From positions 578,370 to 642,369 of the forward strand of contig JAGGNK010012559.1 of NCBI GenBank assembly GCA_017590115.1: a stretch of 64,000 nucleotides of DNA. The letters are read 5' to 3'. Of this stretch, positions 22,566 to 33,820 are shown piece after piece. Under the pieces are notes generated by a model. It saw only the letters and a program-made list of their open reading frames with translations. It had not been told where the DNA came from and ran no database searches. Source of the stretch: Montifringilla adamsi (taxonomy: Eukaryota; Chordata; Aves; Passeriformes; Passeridae). Positions within the stretch are counted from its first letter, which is position 1. Each line of letters starts with the position of its first letter. Position numbers and translations under genes: made by a program.

Positions 22566-22932
22566 AGAGTCCCACACTGGTTTGGGCTGGGAGGGACCTT
22601 AAACCCCATCCAGTGCCACCCCTGCCATGGCAGGGACACCTCCCACTGTCCCAGGTGCTCCCAGCCCCAGTGTCCAGCCTGGCCTTGGGCACTGCCAGGG
22701 ATCCAGGGGCAGCCACAGCTGCTCTGGCAATTCCAGCCCAGCCCCTCCCCAGCCTGCCAGGGAACAATTCCCAATTCCCAAGATCCCATCCAGCCCTGCC
22801 CTCTGGCAGTGGGAGCCATTCCCTGTGTCCTGTCCCTCCATCCTTGTCCCCAGTCCCTCTGCAGCTCTCCTGGAGCCCCTTCAGGCCCTGGAGGGGCTCT
22901 GAGCTCTCCCCAGAGCTTCTTCTTCCCCAGGC
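22566..22932 (-). mobile_element. CR1 LINE 3' fragment, young subfamily
   Basis: The complement of the CR1 tail from CCCACACTGGTTTGGGCTGG through CCATGGCAGGGACACCTCCC, CAGCCACAGCTGCTCTGGCA and CTGCAGCTCTCCTGGAGCCC. Very close to the copies at 14.0, 16.7 and 33.4 kb, with the CCCTGGAGGGG variant of the 16.7 kb copy. Confidence 0.93.
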
Positions 22933-23198
22933 TGACGGACCGGGAGTAGCCAAGGGTGGAAGAACCATCTGACAGCTTTAAAGACTGAGCCACGAGGGCT
23001 CATTTGCTCCCCCGGGTTCTGGGGAGAAACCAGGTTTGCAAAGCTCCTCTCCCCTTCCTGGAGCTGCTTTTCCCTGCAAGGGCAGGATTTGTCCTTAAGC
23101 GTAGGAGAAAGCAGAGACCTGTTTGAATAACTGGTTTCAAGGCTCTTTGGTAATGCTGCATAATTTAAAATACAAAATCGGAGATTCTCTTAAACAAG

Positions 23199-23272
23199 GT
23201 TAAAAAAAAAAAAAAAAAAAAAAAAACAAAACAAAACCAAAAAACCCAAAAAACCAAAAACCCCCAACTTTT
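23199..23272. repeat. A tract and A-rich tail
   Basis: About 26 consecutive A followed by ACAAAACAAAACC-like decay. It could be the tail of a retrocopied sequence, but nothing upstream resembles a transcript, no AATAAA is placed correctly and no target duplication was found. Simple slippage growth is equally likely. Confidence 0.85.
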
Positions 23273-23579
23273 TCTTTGGGAAATTGGATGAAAAAATATA
23301 ATTGCAGACCCAAGGGAAAGTTTTACTTCCAGCCTGAGCACTTTCAAAAGTGATCATAAAAATAATGGTGAATTCTAAGCAAGGCCGCTGCAGGCTGGAA
23401 AATGGAAAAGTTTCATTTTAGCACTTTCCAAGGGGACACATCAAACTCTTCCTGAGCACAGGCAGCACAAGCCACTTAGCAGGAGAGGGATGGGTTTCCT
23501 CGAGATTTCAATCAGGCACTCGGTGTGCCTGATTGAAACTCCCAAAAAAGGGGAGTTTTTACTCCATCAAATCATCTCA

Positions 23580-24175
23580 GAAGTACCCGAGCCCGCCGGG
23601 CTGTGCCCAGGAGCGGCGGTGCCTCCCGGCAGGAGATGGCTCGGATGTGCCCAGGGGCAGGGGATGGAGCTCCTGTCCCAGCCGCACTCCCGAGCCCTTT
23701 CCCGGGGCCGGGCGCTCCGGGCAGAGGGAGCCGCAGCTTCCCGGGGCATCTCCCGCCTCAACGGCAGGAAAAACACAGCGTCATAATTTTCATTTGATAA
23801 AGTGGAGCACACTTAAGGCGCTTAGGCGTCGATGAGAGGCTTTGGTGTGGGAGAGGGCGATTAGTGTCCTTCTGTCGGGGGCCGCTGATGCCGCCTAATC
23901 CCCGCTAATTCCGTGTCACACTTTGTGTCACTGCGGGTGCACAGCGAGCGTTCCTCTGCCTCTGCCTCTGCCTCTGCCTCTGCCTCTGCTCTGCCTCTGC
24001 CTCTGCCTCTGCCTCTGCTCTGCTCTGCTCTGCCTCTTCCCCCTCCGGAGCCGCTCCCGAGCCGGCGCTGCTGTGAGCCCGCCCCAGCCCTGCTGTCCCT
24101 GCCCTGCCCCGTGGAAGGAGGTGTCAAAGCGTGGCTGTGACACACCGGGCTGAGCTCGACAGCGAGTGACACAGA
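23580..24175. promoter_or_regulatory. CpG-rich block, candidate CpG island
   Basis: The most CpG-dense stretch in the window: I count about 17 CpG in the first 185 bp, then more in 23815-23950 and after 24040. It includes CCCGGGGCCGGGCGCTCCGG and homeodomain-type words (CGCCTAATCCCCGCTAATTC). The CTCTGC hexamer array sits in its centre. Such blocks often mark vertebrate promoters, but there is no recognisable exon or initiator, so direction and even promoter function are unknown. Confidence 0.5.
23953..24042. repeat. (CTCTGC)n hexanucleotide array
   Basis: About 14 units of CTCTGC with some five-base CTCTG or TCTGC steps (CTCTGCTCTGCTCTGC near the end). The interruptions change frame, so the array gives Leu/Pro/Cys- or Ala/Ser-rich peptides on plus and Arg/Gln/Glu-rich peptides on minus. 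It lies inside the CpG-rich block. Confidence 0.95.
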
Positions 24176-24320
24176 GGGGCTGGCACAGCTCCTCTGCAGC
24201 CTCTGGAAGAGCCTTTCGCGGCTCTGCAGGGCACAGGGAGAGCAGGCAGGGCTCAGCTCCAGCGTTTCCAGATGGACGTGCCTCAGTTTCCCCACCTGCA
24301 CAGCAAAGAAGCTCTGACCC

Positions 24321-24600
24321 ATCACAGAATCCTGGAATGGTTTGGGCTGGAAGGGACCTTAAATCTCATCCCATGGGAGGGACACTTCCACTGTCCCAGG
24401 TGCTCCCAGCCCCAATGCCCAGCCTGGCCTTGGGCACTGCCAGGGATCCAGGGGCAGCCACAGCTGCTCTGGCAATTCCAGCCCGGCCCCTCCCCACCCT
24501 CCCAGGGAACAATTCCTTCCCAAAATCCCATCCAGCCCTGCCCTCTGGCAGTAGGAAGCCTTTCTTTCTTGTCCAAAGTCCCTTTCCAGCCTCTTTTCAA
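24321..24600 (-). mobile_element. CR1 LINE 3' fragment
   Basis: The complement of the CR1 tail, beginning with the intact terminus ATCACAGAATCCTGGAATGG and GTTTGGGCTGGAAGGGACC, then CCCAGGTGCTCCCAGCCCCA and AACAATTCCTTCCCAAAATC. Identity is lost after about 24560. The intact 3' end makes the insertion edge clear. Confidence 0.92.
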
Positions 24601-26619
24601 TCGGCTTTCAGATCAGAACAGTTCATTTCTGCTTTGGAAGTTAAAAGGGAGTTGAAGGAAGCAACCACAGCAAATTGTCCCTGCAGCTCTGAGGAGCAAA
24701 GGCAGCTGAAATGAACTCAGGGATTCACATCCCTGCAGCAGAGTCGCTGCTGCAGAGTGAACATCTGGGTTTATTGTCTCACATCACACCACGGAAATCC
24801 ATTCCCCATTAATTTCAGATGAATATTTGAAGAGGCGTTTAGCAGAAAGCAAACCCTGCACTGGAACCTCTGGAGTTACAGGGCTGATGATCTTTGTTTT
24901 CTGTTGACAGCTCTGAAAGAACATGGGAAAACTGAACAACAAACGACTTATAGAACTTTTTTGGCAAATAGAAAATGAAAAAGATTTCTGCTTAGAGTTT
25001 AATAAAAGCTATCAGTGATGTGTGGCAGTAGACAAATGAAGTGGTCCTTCTCATGCAGCCCCGGCTGTGGTAGGGTTTAAGGAATTCCGCATTCTGGAAA
25101 GGAATTCCAAAGCCAGGGATTACTTCACATTCCCAAAGTGATCCCTGTTGCCTGGAAGCCCGTGTTGGGAAGCACCTCAGCTCAGAGGGAGGCTGCTGTC
25201 ATCTTCCTCATGGCGAGCACAGACAGACCAAGCCCAGTAACACTGAAACATTCCCACAGCACCAGATCTGCTCTTTTCTCCCTCTCAGAAGGTCCCAGGT
25301 CAGAAATGTCCCTGCTGCCCTGAGCAGGTCAGCTCCCCACTGCAAGTGCCTATCCCTGGGCGAGGGGGCCAGACCCTGAAGTGGAGGTGTCCAAAGCGCT
25401 GGGAAAGTGCCAGAGAGGAGGGGAAGGCGTGGGGTACCCTCTGTGGGGTCACAGAGATCAGGTGTCTCTCCAAGGAGCTCCCTGGAGCTCTAACCTGCCT
25501 GTCCCAGCCCAGCCTGGGGGAGGGATGCACCTCCAGCGTCAATATCCCGGCTCTTCAGAGACTGATGGGGTGATTTGCCGTGATTGCCTCACTCCCGCTC
25601 TCCACTCCAGCACTAATGGGGGGAAGATTTAATGCTGTGATATCACTTTAATGTGGAGCCCATAAATAAAGCTCTTATAACTCCCTCATTACGTCTGCAT
25701 TGTGCCCATTAACCATTCATTCCACACGAGGTTCTGCACAGTCACAGCCCCATTCCAGGGGGTTTCCCATGCCACAAACCTGTCTTGGGAAGTGGGGAAA
25801 AAGAGGGAAAGGGAGGTTTGAGACTCTGGCTCCAGACCTGGGCATCTCTTAGGGATCCAGGATAATCCAGGATAATAATCCAGGAACTTCCTGGCACTTG
25901 AAACCAAATGTGTCTGGCATTTTATTGTGGGAAATAAAATGTTCCATCCATTCCCGCTGTCTGTGGCACCACTTGAAAGCACAGCTGATCTGGGCAGTGC
26001 CGTCCATCAGCTCCAGAGCTCCCTGAGCCCCGGAAGGATCTTTGCATCCTCACCAGAGTACAAGCAGCTCAGTCACTCGGAGCAGATAAAAGCAGCTGTG
26101 CTGCCTGGGTTTAACTCGGGGGCATTCCAGAGGAGAAGGAGGAGGAGGATTCCTGGTCCCCGCGCACCGTGTGGATCAGATGGAGCACTGATAACAGCGA
26201 TGGGAATGGGACTGTGCTAAAAGCTCCTCCGGAGCTCTTTGTTGTTCGAGCTGAGCGGGGTTTGCTGTGCCCAGAGGTCTCCGTTTTCACACTGGTTTCA
26301 TTCAGCGTTGCAGGGAACACAAGCCCCGCACGGCAGCTTTGGCTGCGGGGTGTCGGGCTGAGACGGCCCCGGGCTGATGTAATCCGTTAGCACTTGCCAG
26401 GCAAAAATACCCTTTCCAAAGGAAAAGAGGTGTCAAAAGGAGCGAGTGAGAGGCTGGGTGTAAAAATACCAGCGCTCTGACTCTGCCTGAACTTTGCTCC
26501 AGTTCTCTGCAATGACAACATCCTGGGGAAATGGGGATGGATCCAGCCAACGCTCCCATGTCCACAAGGGCGCAGGGAACAGGATCTGTCTGGGCTCTGA
26601 GCCAGCACTGTGGCTTTGG
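24601..26619. other. Unique sequence, no gene seen
   Basis: AT-rich at 24760-25020 and 25605-25720 (GATATCACTTTAATGTGG, CATAAATAAAGCTC, TTAACCATTCATTCC), moderately CpG-rich at 26110-26390. Either AT-rich patch could be a conserved element. No exon, repeat family or RNA gene was recognised. Confidence 0.4.
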
Positions 26620-26692
26620 AATCACAGAATTTCCTGAGCTGGAAGGGACCCACCAGGACCACGGAGTTCCTTCAGCCTCCCCTGGGCAGGAG
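26620..26692 (-). mobile_element. CR1-like terminal fragment
   Basis: AATCACAGAATTTCCTGAGC then TGGAAGGGACCCACCAGGAC is the complement of a common bird CR1 3' terminus. Only the last 70 bp or so are recognisable. Confidence 0.65.
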
Positions 26693-26766
26693 ATGCTCCA
26701 GGCCCTCCCCATTCTCACAGCCCCCATTGGACCTTCCTTGCTGTGCCTGTCCCCAGCTGAGCTGTG

Positions 26767-26975
26767 AGATGAAAGTGAACCATCAGAGGGATGAAGGAGA
26801 ACCTTCAGGGATGAAGGAGAGCCTTCAGGGATGAGGTGAACCCTCAGGGATGAAGGCAAACCATCAGATGGATGAAGGTGAACCATCAATGGGACGAAGA
26901 TGAATGATCAGAGGGATGAAGATGAGCCATCAGAAAAACAAAGATGAACGGGAACCATCAGAGGGAGGAGGTGAA
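26767..26975. repeat. Degenerate ~24-bp GATGAA-rich repeat
   Basis: Imperfect units around GGGATGAAGGTGAACCATCA with many point and length changes (ATGAAGGAGAACCTTCAGGG, GATGAAGATGAGCCATCAG). About eight or nine diverged units, so an older array than those at 18-21 kb. Confidence 0.8.
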
Positions 26976-29552
26976 TTGTGGTCCTCACTCCGTGCAGGGT
27001 TTCTGACCAGTTCTAAATTCTTTAAGTTTAACTGGGGTAACTCAGGAGAACCCCACAGGCTTCTCTACAGCCAGAGAGAGCCCAGGCTCAGAGATGGACC
27101 CAGGGATCCATGGATGGAAGATACAGATGCTGATGTTCATAATTTTAATGTTAGAACCTTGGGTTTGAACAGGAAAGCAGAACTAATGTGAGCCAACCCC
27201 ACAAGACTTTAGCAAATGGGGAATTACACCAAAGGCTGGGATGGTTGTAAACAATTAGGGCCAATGTTCCTCCCTAAGAGCACCACTGTAGCTGGATGCA
27301 GCGAATTGCCAGCTGGGAAAAGGGGAGATGGAAAAAAATGGGATTCTAAGCACACAGCCAACAGAATTAAACTGAGAATTAATTTCATCCATTATAACTG
27401 ATTGCTGTAAATTAAAACTAGAAGGAAATAATTGGTAGCATGTAGCTTTTAGTGTTTCCTCCAGATTAGGGGAATTAGATTTTTTTATTAGGAGCACTAA
27501 ACTCCTCTGCTGTGCTCCCATGTCTCCAGCAATTCCTGATTCCAGCCTGGTGGCACACTGGGCTTTGGGAACAGCAGCATTTCCTTCACTGGAGCCCAAA
27601 TCCTGAGCCAGTCCTGCAGGGCTGAGCTGGGTTTGAGGGTTCCCAGGGCACAGGGAGGTGTTCTCTGATCCCAAGGTCCTACAGAGCAGGATCATCATTC
27701 CTGCTCTGCTCCCTCCAGAAAGGCTCCTGCTTCTCCTGCTGCTCTGCTGGAGAGGCTCTGCAGCCCCAGGCTGGGCAAACACCCAGAACAGCAATCCCAT
27801 GTTCCCAGGGACAAGGAGCAGCTCCTTGGGTTCCGTTTGTGCTGCAGAGGCTCCTGGCAGGTTGCGGTGGTCGTGGGGGTCCCTTCAGCTCCTCGCTGGG
27901 CCCATGGAGCAATCCCAGGAGAACCTTTGCTGTGCTCTCAACCTGCACAGAGCAGGCAGGGTTGTGAATCCCTCCTGCTGATCCAATTTCCCTCTGAAAA
28001 ATCCCTTTGGGGCTCCTTCCTCCCTCCTTCATCCCTTCATGTCCAGGAATTCAGAGTATGAAGCTGCCACCCCAGCAGAGAGGGAGAGCAGAGCCTCAGG
28101 GGTTAAACTTCCTCCCTCTCCCCTGTCTGGGGATGTTTCCTACAAGGAGTAAAGCCTTGGAAAGGCCCCACTTGGTGCTGGAGCCAATTTCAGGAAATTG
28201 AGATCTGGGCTCGCTGTTCTGTTTTCCTCAGAGGATATTTTTGTGCATTTATTTAATTAATTCCTTCAGCTTACATAAGGGTAATAAGATATTTTTTTTT
28301 GCATGTCTGCAGTGCTCATTTCCTCAAGAAGCTCCAACCCCTTTGGCAGGAGCAGGAATAGCCCAGACAGAGCTTGGTGAGGCCACTTCCCACCCAAGCT
28401 GAGCACGTGGTGTCTTCCTGGGCCAGGATCAAAGGCCACCAGCTCCAAGTGGACCTGCAGGGAGCTCAGGTGACATCATTCCAGCCAGGAATGAGCCCTG
28501 CACTTGGGTTTTACACCTTGGACTTTTCTGAAGGTGCTGAGGGATGCTGGGTGAGCACAGGAGTTCAAGGCATCACATTCCCACCTCCTGAGAGGCATCA
28601 GCTCCAGGAAGGCAAAATCCTGGTGGAGCTGAGGGAGAGGGAGGAGTGCCACCTACTGCAGCATCCCCGCTCGCTGCCTGCAACGCTCGGCACGGCGGAA
28701 ATAGAAACTTCTTGTTTTGTAGTTGGAAACATAAAGGAAAGGGAAAAAAGGAGCGGGGAGGGGGTGTGGAGAGAAGCAACCTAAAAAAAGGAATTTGCTG
28801 AATGGCGTTTTGTGCCAGCTCCATGCTTATAAATAGCCCCAATGACACTGCTCTTTGCACGATGAATTTCGGAATATTTCTGATCAGCAAAGAGTTTGAG
28901 CTGCAAATAACAATAAATGGGGGAAATGTGTATAAATAAAAGGCATTAAAAACCCGCTCTGTGTGGGATCAGCAACACATCTTGAGAACTACATCAAAGG
29001 GACTCAATTAGCAGACACATTTTCTAATTACATGTTCTAATTTACAACAAATCCGGGTTTCTAATGAAGCCTTGATTATTGGTGCAGATGGTGAGGACTG
29101 GACCCAGCTCGCTGCCACTGCCAAGGCAACCACTTGATGCTCCAGACCTGGCTCCTTCTCCTGCTCTGCCCAGACACCTCCGTTTTCCCAATTCCCCAGG
29201 AACTTCTCCGAGCCCAAAGGTACCTGAGCAAGCAACTGGTGAAAGCAGATGTAGGAAATTGTCACTGCAGGGTGGAAGAGCAGCCAAAGCACCTCCTGGG
29301 GCAGTCAGTCCATGGGCTGTGGGTATTTGCCCTTTGCAATCCTCTGCACAGGGACAGAGCCCTCAGGCATTGTTTTCAGTTACAGACAGGGTTCATTCCC
29401 TGCTTCCCCTGGGCATTATTTGCAGGCTTGGGGCACTAATCACTCCAAATGAGATGAACCCTGTGCCCCAGGGCTGATTTTGAGCTGGGACAGCTCTGAG
29501 GGAAACAGGGAACCATTCCCAGGAGAACAGGGCTGGGAGCAGCACAGCTGAG
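26976..29552. other. Unique sequence; AT-rich patches at 27360-27490 and 28780-29060
   Basis: No gene recognised. The later patch includes TGCTTATAAATAGCCCCAAT, a TATA-like TATAAATAG, and a second TATAAATAAAAGG near 28930. With no exon evidence these are weak promoter hints. The rest is mixed unique sequence. Confidence 0.4.
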
Positions 29553-29650
29553 ATCAGGGAATCCCAGAGTGGTATGAGTCCCTCCATCCTTGTCCCCAGT
29601 CCCTCTCCAACTCTTCTGGAGCCCCTTTATGCCCTGGAATTTGGGTGGGT
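29553..29650 (-). mobile_element. CR1 fragment with internal deletion
   Basis: The complement of the CR1 terminus (GGGAATCCCAGAGTGGTATG) joins directly to the complement of the tail's upstream part (CCCTCCATCCTTGTCCCCAG, then CTGGAGCCCCTTTATGCCCT). About 220 bp present in other copies are missing between them. Confidence 0.8.
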
Positions 29651-29888
29651 TGAGTTCAGAGCCATTTCCACACTCCCAGCCAGAGCAGGGCAGCACTGCC
29701 CCTTCCAGACCCTTTTTCTCTGCTCTGGAGATTTTTCAGTCCAAACAGACACAACAAAGTGCTGGAAAAAGGAGGAACTGAGGCTTGAAAAGAGCACAGG
29801 CAGCCTGGATCTTTGGGACATCAGCAGGAAAATCTGCTCCCCTTCCCTTCAGAAGCAAAGCAAAGCAATTTTTTCCTTCGAGGGCCGT

Positions 29889-29889
<1 letters not shown>

Positions 29890-29919
<30 letters not shown>
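29890..29919. repeat. T30 homopolymer
   Basis: An unbroken run of about 29-30 T, followed by AAAGACACTG. It could be the reverse of a retrocopy tail, but the sequence to its right shows no recognisable transcript. Confidence 0.9.
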
Positions 29920-29923
<4 letters not shown>

Positions 29924-31214
29924 CACTGTTATCACATTAACAGAGCCTTGCTTCACCCTCCATGGCTGGATTGCTCTGTGTTATTCTGGATCCCATTAAC
30001 TTTTAAAGCTGCTCAATCCAAAATTCATCCCAAGTTCAGCATGTCCAGACCTTCACCAGAGCACAGACCCAGACTGGGTCTCCAGCCCAGAAGCTGATCC
30101 CACCTTCAGCTCCTCCTTTCAAGCCAGGATGGAGCTTCCCAAAATCCCAATATTACAGCTGCACTTATATTTTTTAATGCTCCACTGACCCATGCCAAAG
30201 CCCCAAAGAAGCTGCAGGGAGGGAAGAGCTGCACATTTCCAGGCGAGAGTGGGAGGTCTGGATTGAGGCAAAAGAGAAGAAAACACTGCAAGACCTCGAT
30301 TCCAACATCCCAACCCCTGCAGGAGTCTTCTTTAATAAGTCAGCCTGCAAGGCAGGTCATAAAATCACAGAAACCCAGGATAAACTTGAGCAGAATTCAA
30401 GTGGAAGTGAGAAACACCCAGGTAGGGCGGGGGCTGCTGAATCCCATCCCCGCTGCTGCAGCCCTGCACTAACAGCTCACCCTGCAGGAGCTCCTGGCCG
30501 ATATTGCTGCCTGCCCAGAACGAGCTCCCAGGGAAATCTCTGTCCAGCACCAGCCCCAGCTGGACTGAGCTGATGCTGACAAAAAATAATGTCAGCACAG
30601 GATTAATTCCCAACATGAGGAGGACTCCTCTGCCACCCCAGAGTCACCTCCCACCCCTCCCAGGCAGGATTCATTCCCAAGGTGTGGATTCTGCTCCTTT
30701 CCACAGTCCATAAAGGGCTCAGAGATGACATTTCACTTGGGGAGGCTTCAGTTCAGCAGGATGAAGTGGCTGCTGCATAAAGCTCCACAAAATAAAGGTC
30801 AAGTTGGAAGAAGCTGCAAATGCTGTTGAACACCGTGATTTCCCAACAAATCCCAGGGCTTCCCAGGAGCCTGGCTCTGACTTCTGCAGGCTGAGGAGCA
30901 TTTGTGTGCCCTTGCCAGCCAGAAACCCACCTTGTCCAAGGGATTTCCCCTGACCTGGCCATCAGTTCCCCTTCTCCCCAGCTGGAATCCAAGCCTTGCT
31001 GGGTGAACCTGAGCTGAGATTCTGCCTGTCTGTAAATGAGGCAATGACTGAAGGAGCACTAATTGGAAATCCTGCAAGCCCTGCAGGATTAATCTGCATC
31101 AAAGCAGATTAATGGAGAAAGGGGACGTGGGACCATATCCTGACCGATGCAGAACTGCTGGCCCTGAGTGGCTGCACTGCCCAGGCTTGAGCAGGGCAGC
31201 AGCTTTTAGAGAAG
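29920..31214. other. Unique sequence, no gene seen
   Basis: Mixed composition. Short open frames on both strands have no recognisable content. Confidence 0.45.
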
Positions 31215-31358
31215 GGATGGATGGATGATGGATGGATGGATGGATGGATGGATGGATGATGGATGGATGGATGGATGATGGATGGATGGATGGATGGATG
31301 GATGATGGATGGATGGATGGATGGATGGATGATGGATGGATGGATGGATGGATGGATT
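31215..31358. repeat. (GGAT)n microsatellite with regular GAT interruptions
   Basis: GGAT tetramers interrupted by a one-base-short step (GATGATGG) at about 31224, 31255, 31274, 31301 and 31328. Spacings of 31, 19, 27 and 27 bp are all of the form 4n+3, so the array may evolve by duplicating blocks that include one interruption. Confidence 0.95.
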
Positions 31359-32559
31359 GATTTTACAGCCAATGATCTCTCCTCACAGATAAAAGGCTCC
31401 AAGGAAAGGCAGCATTTACAGGGTCAGAGTGGCCAATTAGGGGATGCTCCCATACTCCAGCCTTTCCCAACATGACTGGGATCCCTTGGAAACCTCTGCC
31501 GGTGCCAAGGGACTCTGGAGAGCTCAGAGTTCTGGCTTGGATCACCAAAATGGGGTCCCAAAAAGGGGAGGGAGGGGCCTAAAAAGACATCCCAAAACAG
31601 GGCCCCAAAAGGTGAGCGGGGACCCCAAAAACCACCCCAAAATTGGCGGAGGGACACTCAAAAATGGGATCTCTACAGAACCCCAGCATCTGTCTGCTCT
31701 TCTTCCAGCAGAGCTGAGTGACAGAGCCCTGGGGATGCAGAGGGACCTCCAAGCAGGGGCTGGAGCACCTGAGGGACCTCAATGCTGCAGATCCATCCTG
31801 GTGTCCTTCCAGCTCTGCAGAGAGGAGCTGGAGCCTGGCCTGAGCCCAGCCACAGCCATTCAGGCATTCAGGGATTCAGGGCCACTGGCAAAAGAAGCTC
31901 TCTGCACAAGACTGAACTTTATTCCTCATCTGAATTATTTTTCACACCAGGAGGGAGTCACTGCTGGGAAATCTCCCAGAACAGGATCCAGGACACCCCA
32001 GGGGATCCCCCAAGTATTCCCGAGCACAGAAATGGCCCTTGCAGGGATTTCAAGGTAGAACAGGAGAGAACAGGCTCAGGAAGTGAATCCTGCTCTGGCT
32101 CCCTCCCTGCTGTGCCCAGGTTCCTTTTCCCACCCTTTTCCAACCTGCTGACAGTGCCAGGGCAGCGCTGCTCTGAGGAGGGGGTGACAGAGGGGGTGAC
32201 AGAGGGGACAGAGCAAGGGATGCTGAGCCCCAGGGTGAGGCACAGGTGAGAGCACAGTGAGGGCACAGATGAGGGGATGGGTGGGACAAGGATGATGCTC
32301 AGGTGAGATCAGGATGATGCTCAGGTAAGGGCACAGCTGGGCCCCCACCCCTGTGCAGACAGACTCATCCAGCACAGCTGGAATTCACTCCATGGCCCCT
32401 CTGGCTCTGGAATTTCAGAATTCAGCCCAGCCTTAATTAGTGCCAACTCTTGTGCAGCTTTTTGTCTTCCAGGAGCTGAGCTGAGAATATTAACTCCTTT
32501 TCCTGGGTATTTTTTTCCAGCTGATGCCAGAGCCTGGATTTAAACCTGAGGAACTGGGC
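31359..32559. other. Unique GC-rich sequence with short direct repeats
   Basis: Holds a CCCCAAAA-rich degenerate patch (31545-31680), a doubled GAGGGGGTGACA near 32178-32205 and a doubled GATGATGCTCAGGT near 32291-32326. No gene recognised. Confidence 0.4.
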
Positions 32560-33070
32560 TGGAGAAGCTCCGTAGCTCATTAATAATCTGCGAAGCCATT
32601 AAGGGCACTCCACAGAGATTTCACCACCATCTTTTTGCCATTGCAGAGTGAATTACATGACCTTCTTCCCTGCTTCGGGGGAATGGCACAAGTGGCTTTT
32701 CCTGCACTTAGTTAAGGAAACAGCCAGGGATCCCATGCCAAGGGCACTGTTTAAATAACAATTATGAGAGAGTAGATGAGAAACCTCTTTTATCTTTGGC
32801 CTTGATAGAGTTTTAAAACTGATACCTTTCTCCCTCCTTATTTACATATCAAAATAATTGCCTCCTAAATTCCACAGCTTGCTGCAGTCCTGGAGATAAT
32901 CTGCTTTTCAAAGGCTGCTGAGGCCCTGATGCGCCCTGGGCACTGGGAGCTCCGTGATGAAGCACAGAAATCCTTCAGGAAGGATCGATATCTCTGAGTG
33001 GAGGTGGATGTCATTACCACAGTGACACGAACCCCCACAATATCCTTTGCTTTTCATCGCCCCAGATCAA
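32560..33070. promoter_or_regulatory. Candidate conserved non-coding block
   Basis: Five hundred bases of AT-rich, repeat-free sequence: CATTAATAATCTGCGAAGCC, AACAATTATGAGAGAGTAG, TTATTTACATATCAAAATAA, GATCAATAGC. The size, composition and absence of repeats fit a developmental enhancer, but no conservation data are available here. Confidence 0.3.
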
Positions 33071-33429
33071 TAGCAAAAAAAAATTCCAAACCAAATCAAC
33101 CAGTTTTTCCCTTTATTCTGGAATGAAAGTCGATTTTGATGTGTTTCATTTTTCTTTGTCATGGGGAGAAGTTGGATCTCAGCCCTGCCTGCCCAGCTCA
33201 TGAGAATTCTGGTCTGTGTGGCTGCATCCAGGTCACCATGGAGATGCCAGGGTGTCACCCAGCCTGCGAGGTACAGGGCACGAGAGGGGCTCAGATCCCA
33301 CCCAGACAATCATTTGGGAGTTACAACCTGCATTTCAAAAGCTTCCCACTCTGCTTTTCACTTCGGTTTGGTACAAAAATGGGAAATGTAGAAGGGCAGG
33401 GAGAGCAAGGCTCTGGAAATGGTGCTGTG

Positions 33430-33820
33430 GTCTGAGGAAAGGCTGGGAGAGCTGGGGGTGCTGCCCTGGAGAGGAGAAGGCTCCAGGGAGAGCTCAGAGC
33501 CCTTGCAGGGCCTGAAGGGGCTCCAGGAGAGCTGCAGAGGGACTGGGGACAAGGATGGAGGGACAGGACACAGGGAATGGCTCCCACTGCCAGAGGGCAG
33601 GGCTGGATGGGATCTTGGCAATTGGGAATTGTTCCCTGGCAGGCTGGGGAGGGGCTGGGCTGGAATTGCCAGAGCAGCTGTGGCTGCCCCTGGATCCCTG
33701 GCAGTGCCCAAGGCCAGGCTGGAGCACCTGGGACAGTGGGAGGTGTCCCTGCCAGGGTAGGGGTGCCACTGGATGGGGTTTAAGGTCCCTTCCATCCCAA
33801 ACACTCCTGGGATTTTTGTG
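33430..33820 (+). mobile_element. CR1 LINE 3' fragment with 14-bp deletion
   Basis: Near full-length CR1 tail from TCTGAGGAAAGGCTGGGAGA to CCCTTCCATCCCAAACACTC. Relative to the copy at 3.7 kb it lacks the ACATTGGGGCTGGG-like stretch between GCCAGGCTGG and AGCACCTGGG. GCTGG/GGCTGGG microhomology flanks the missing part. Otherwise very close to the copies at 14.0 and 16.7 kb. Confidence 0.93.

Noticed and set aside
23199..23272. Processed pseudogene tail
   Set aside because: No AATAAA, no transcript-like sequence upstream and no target duplication.
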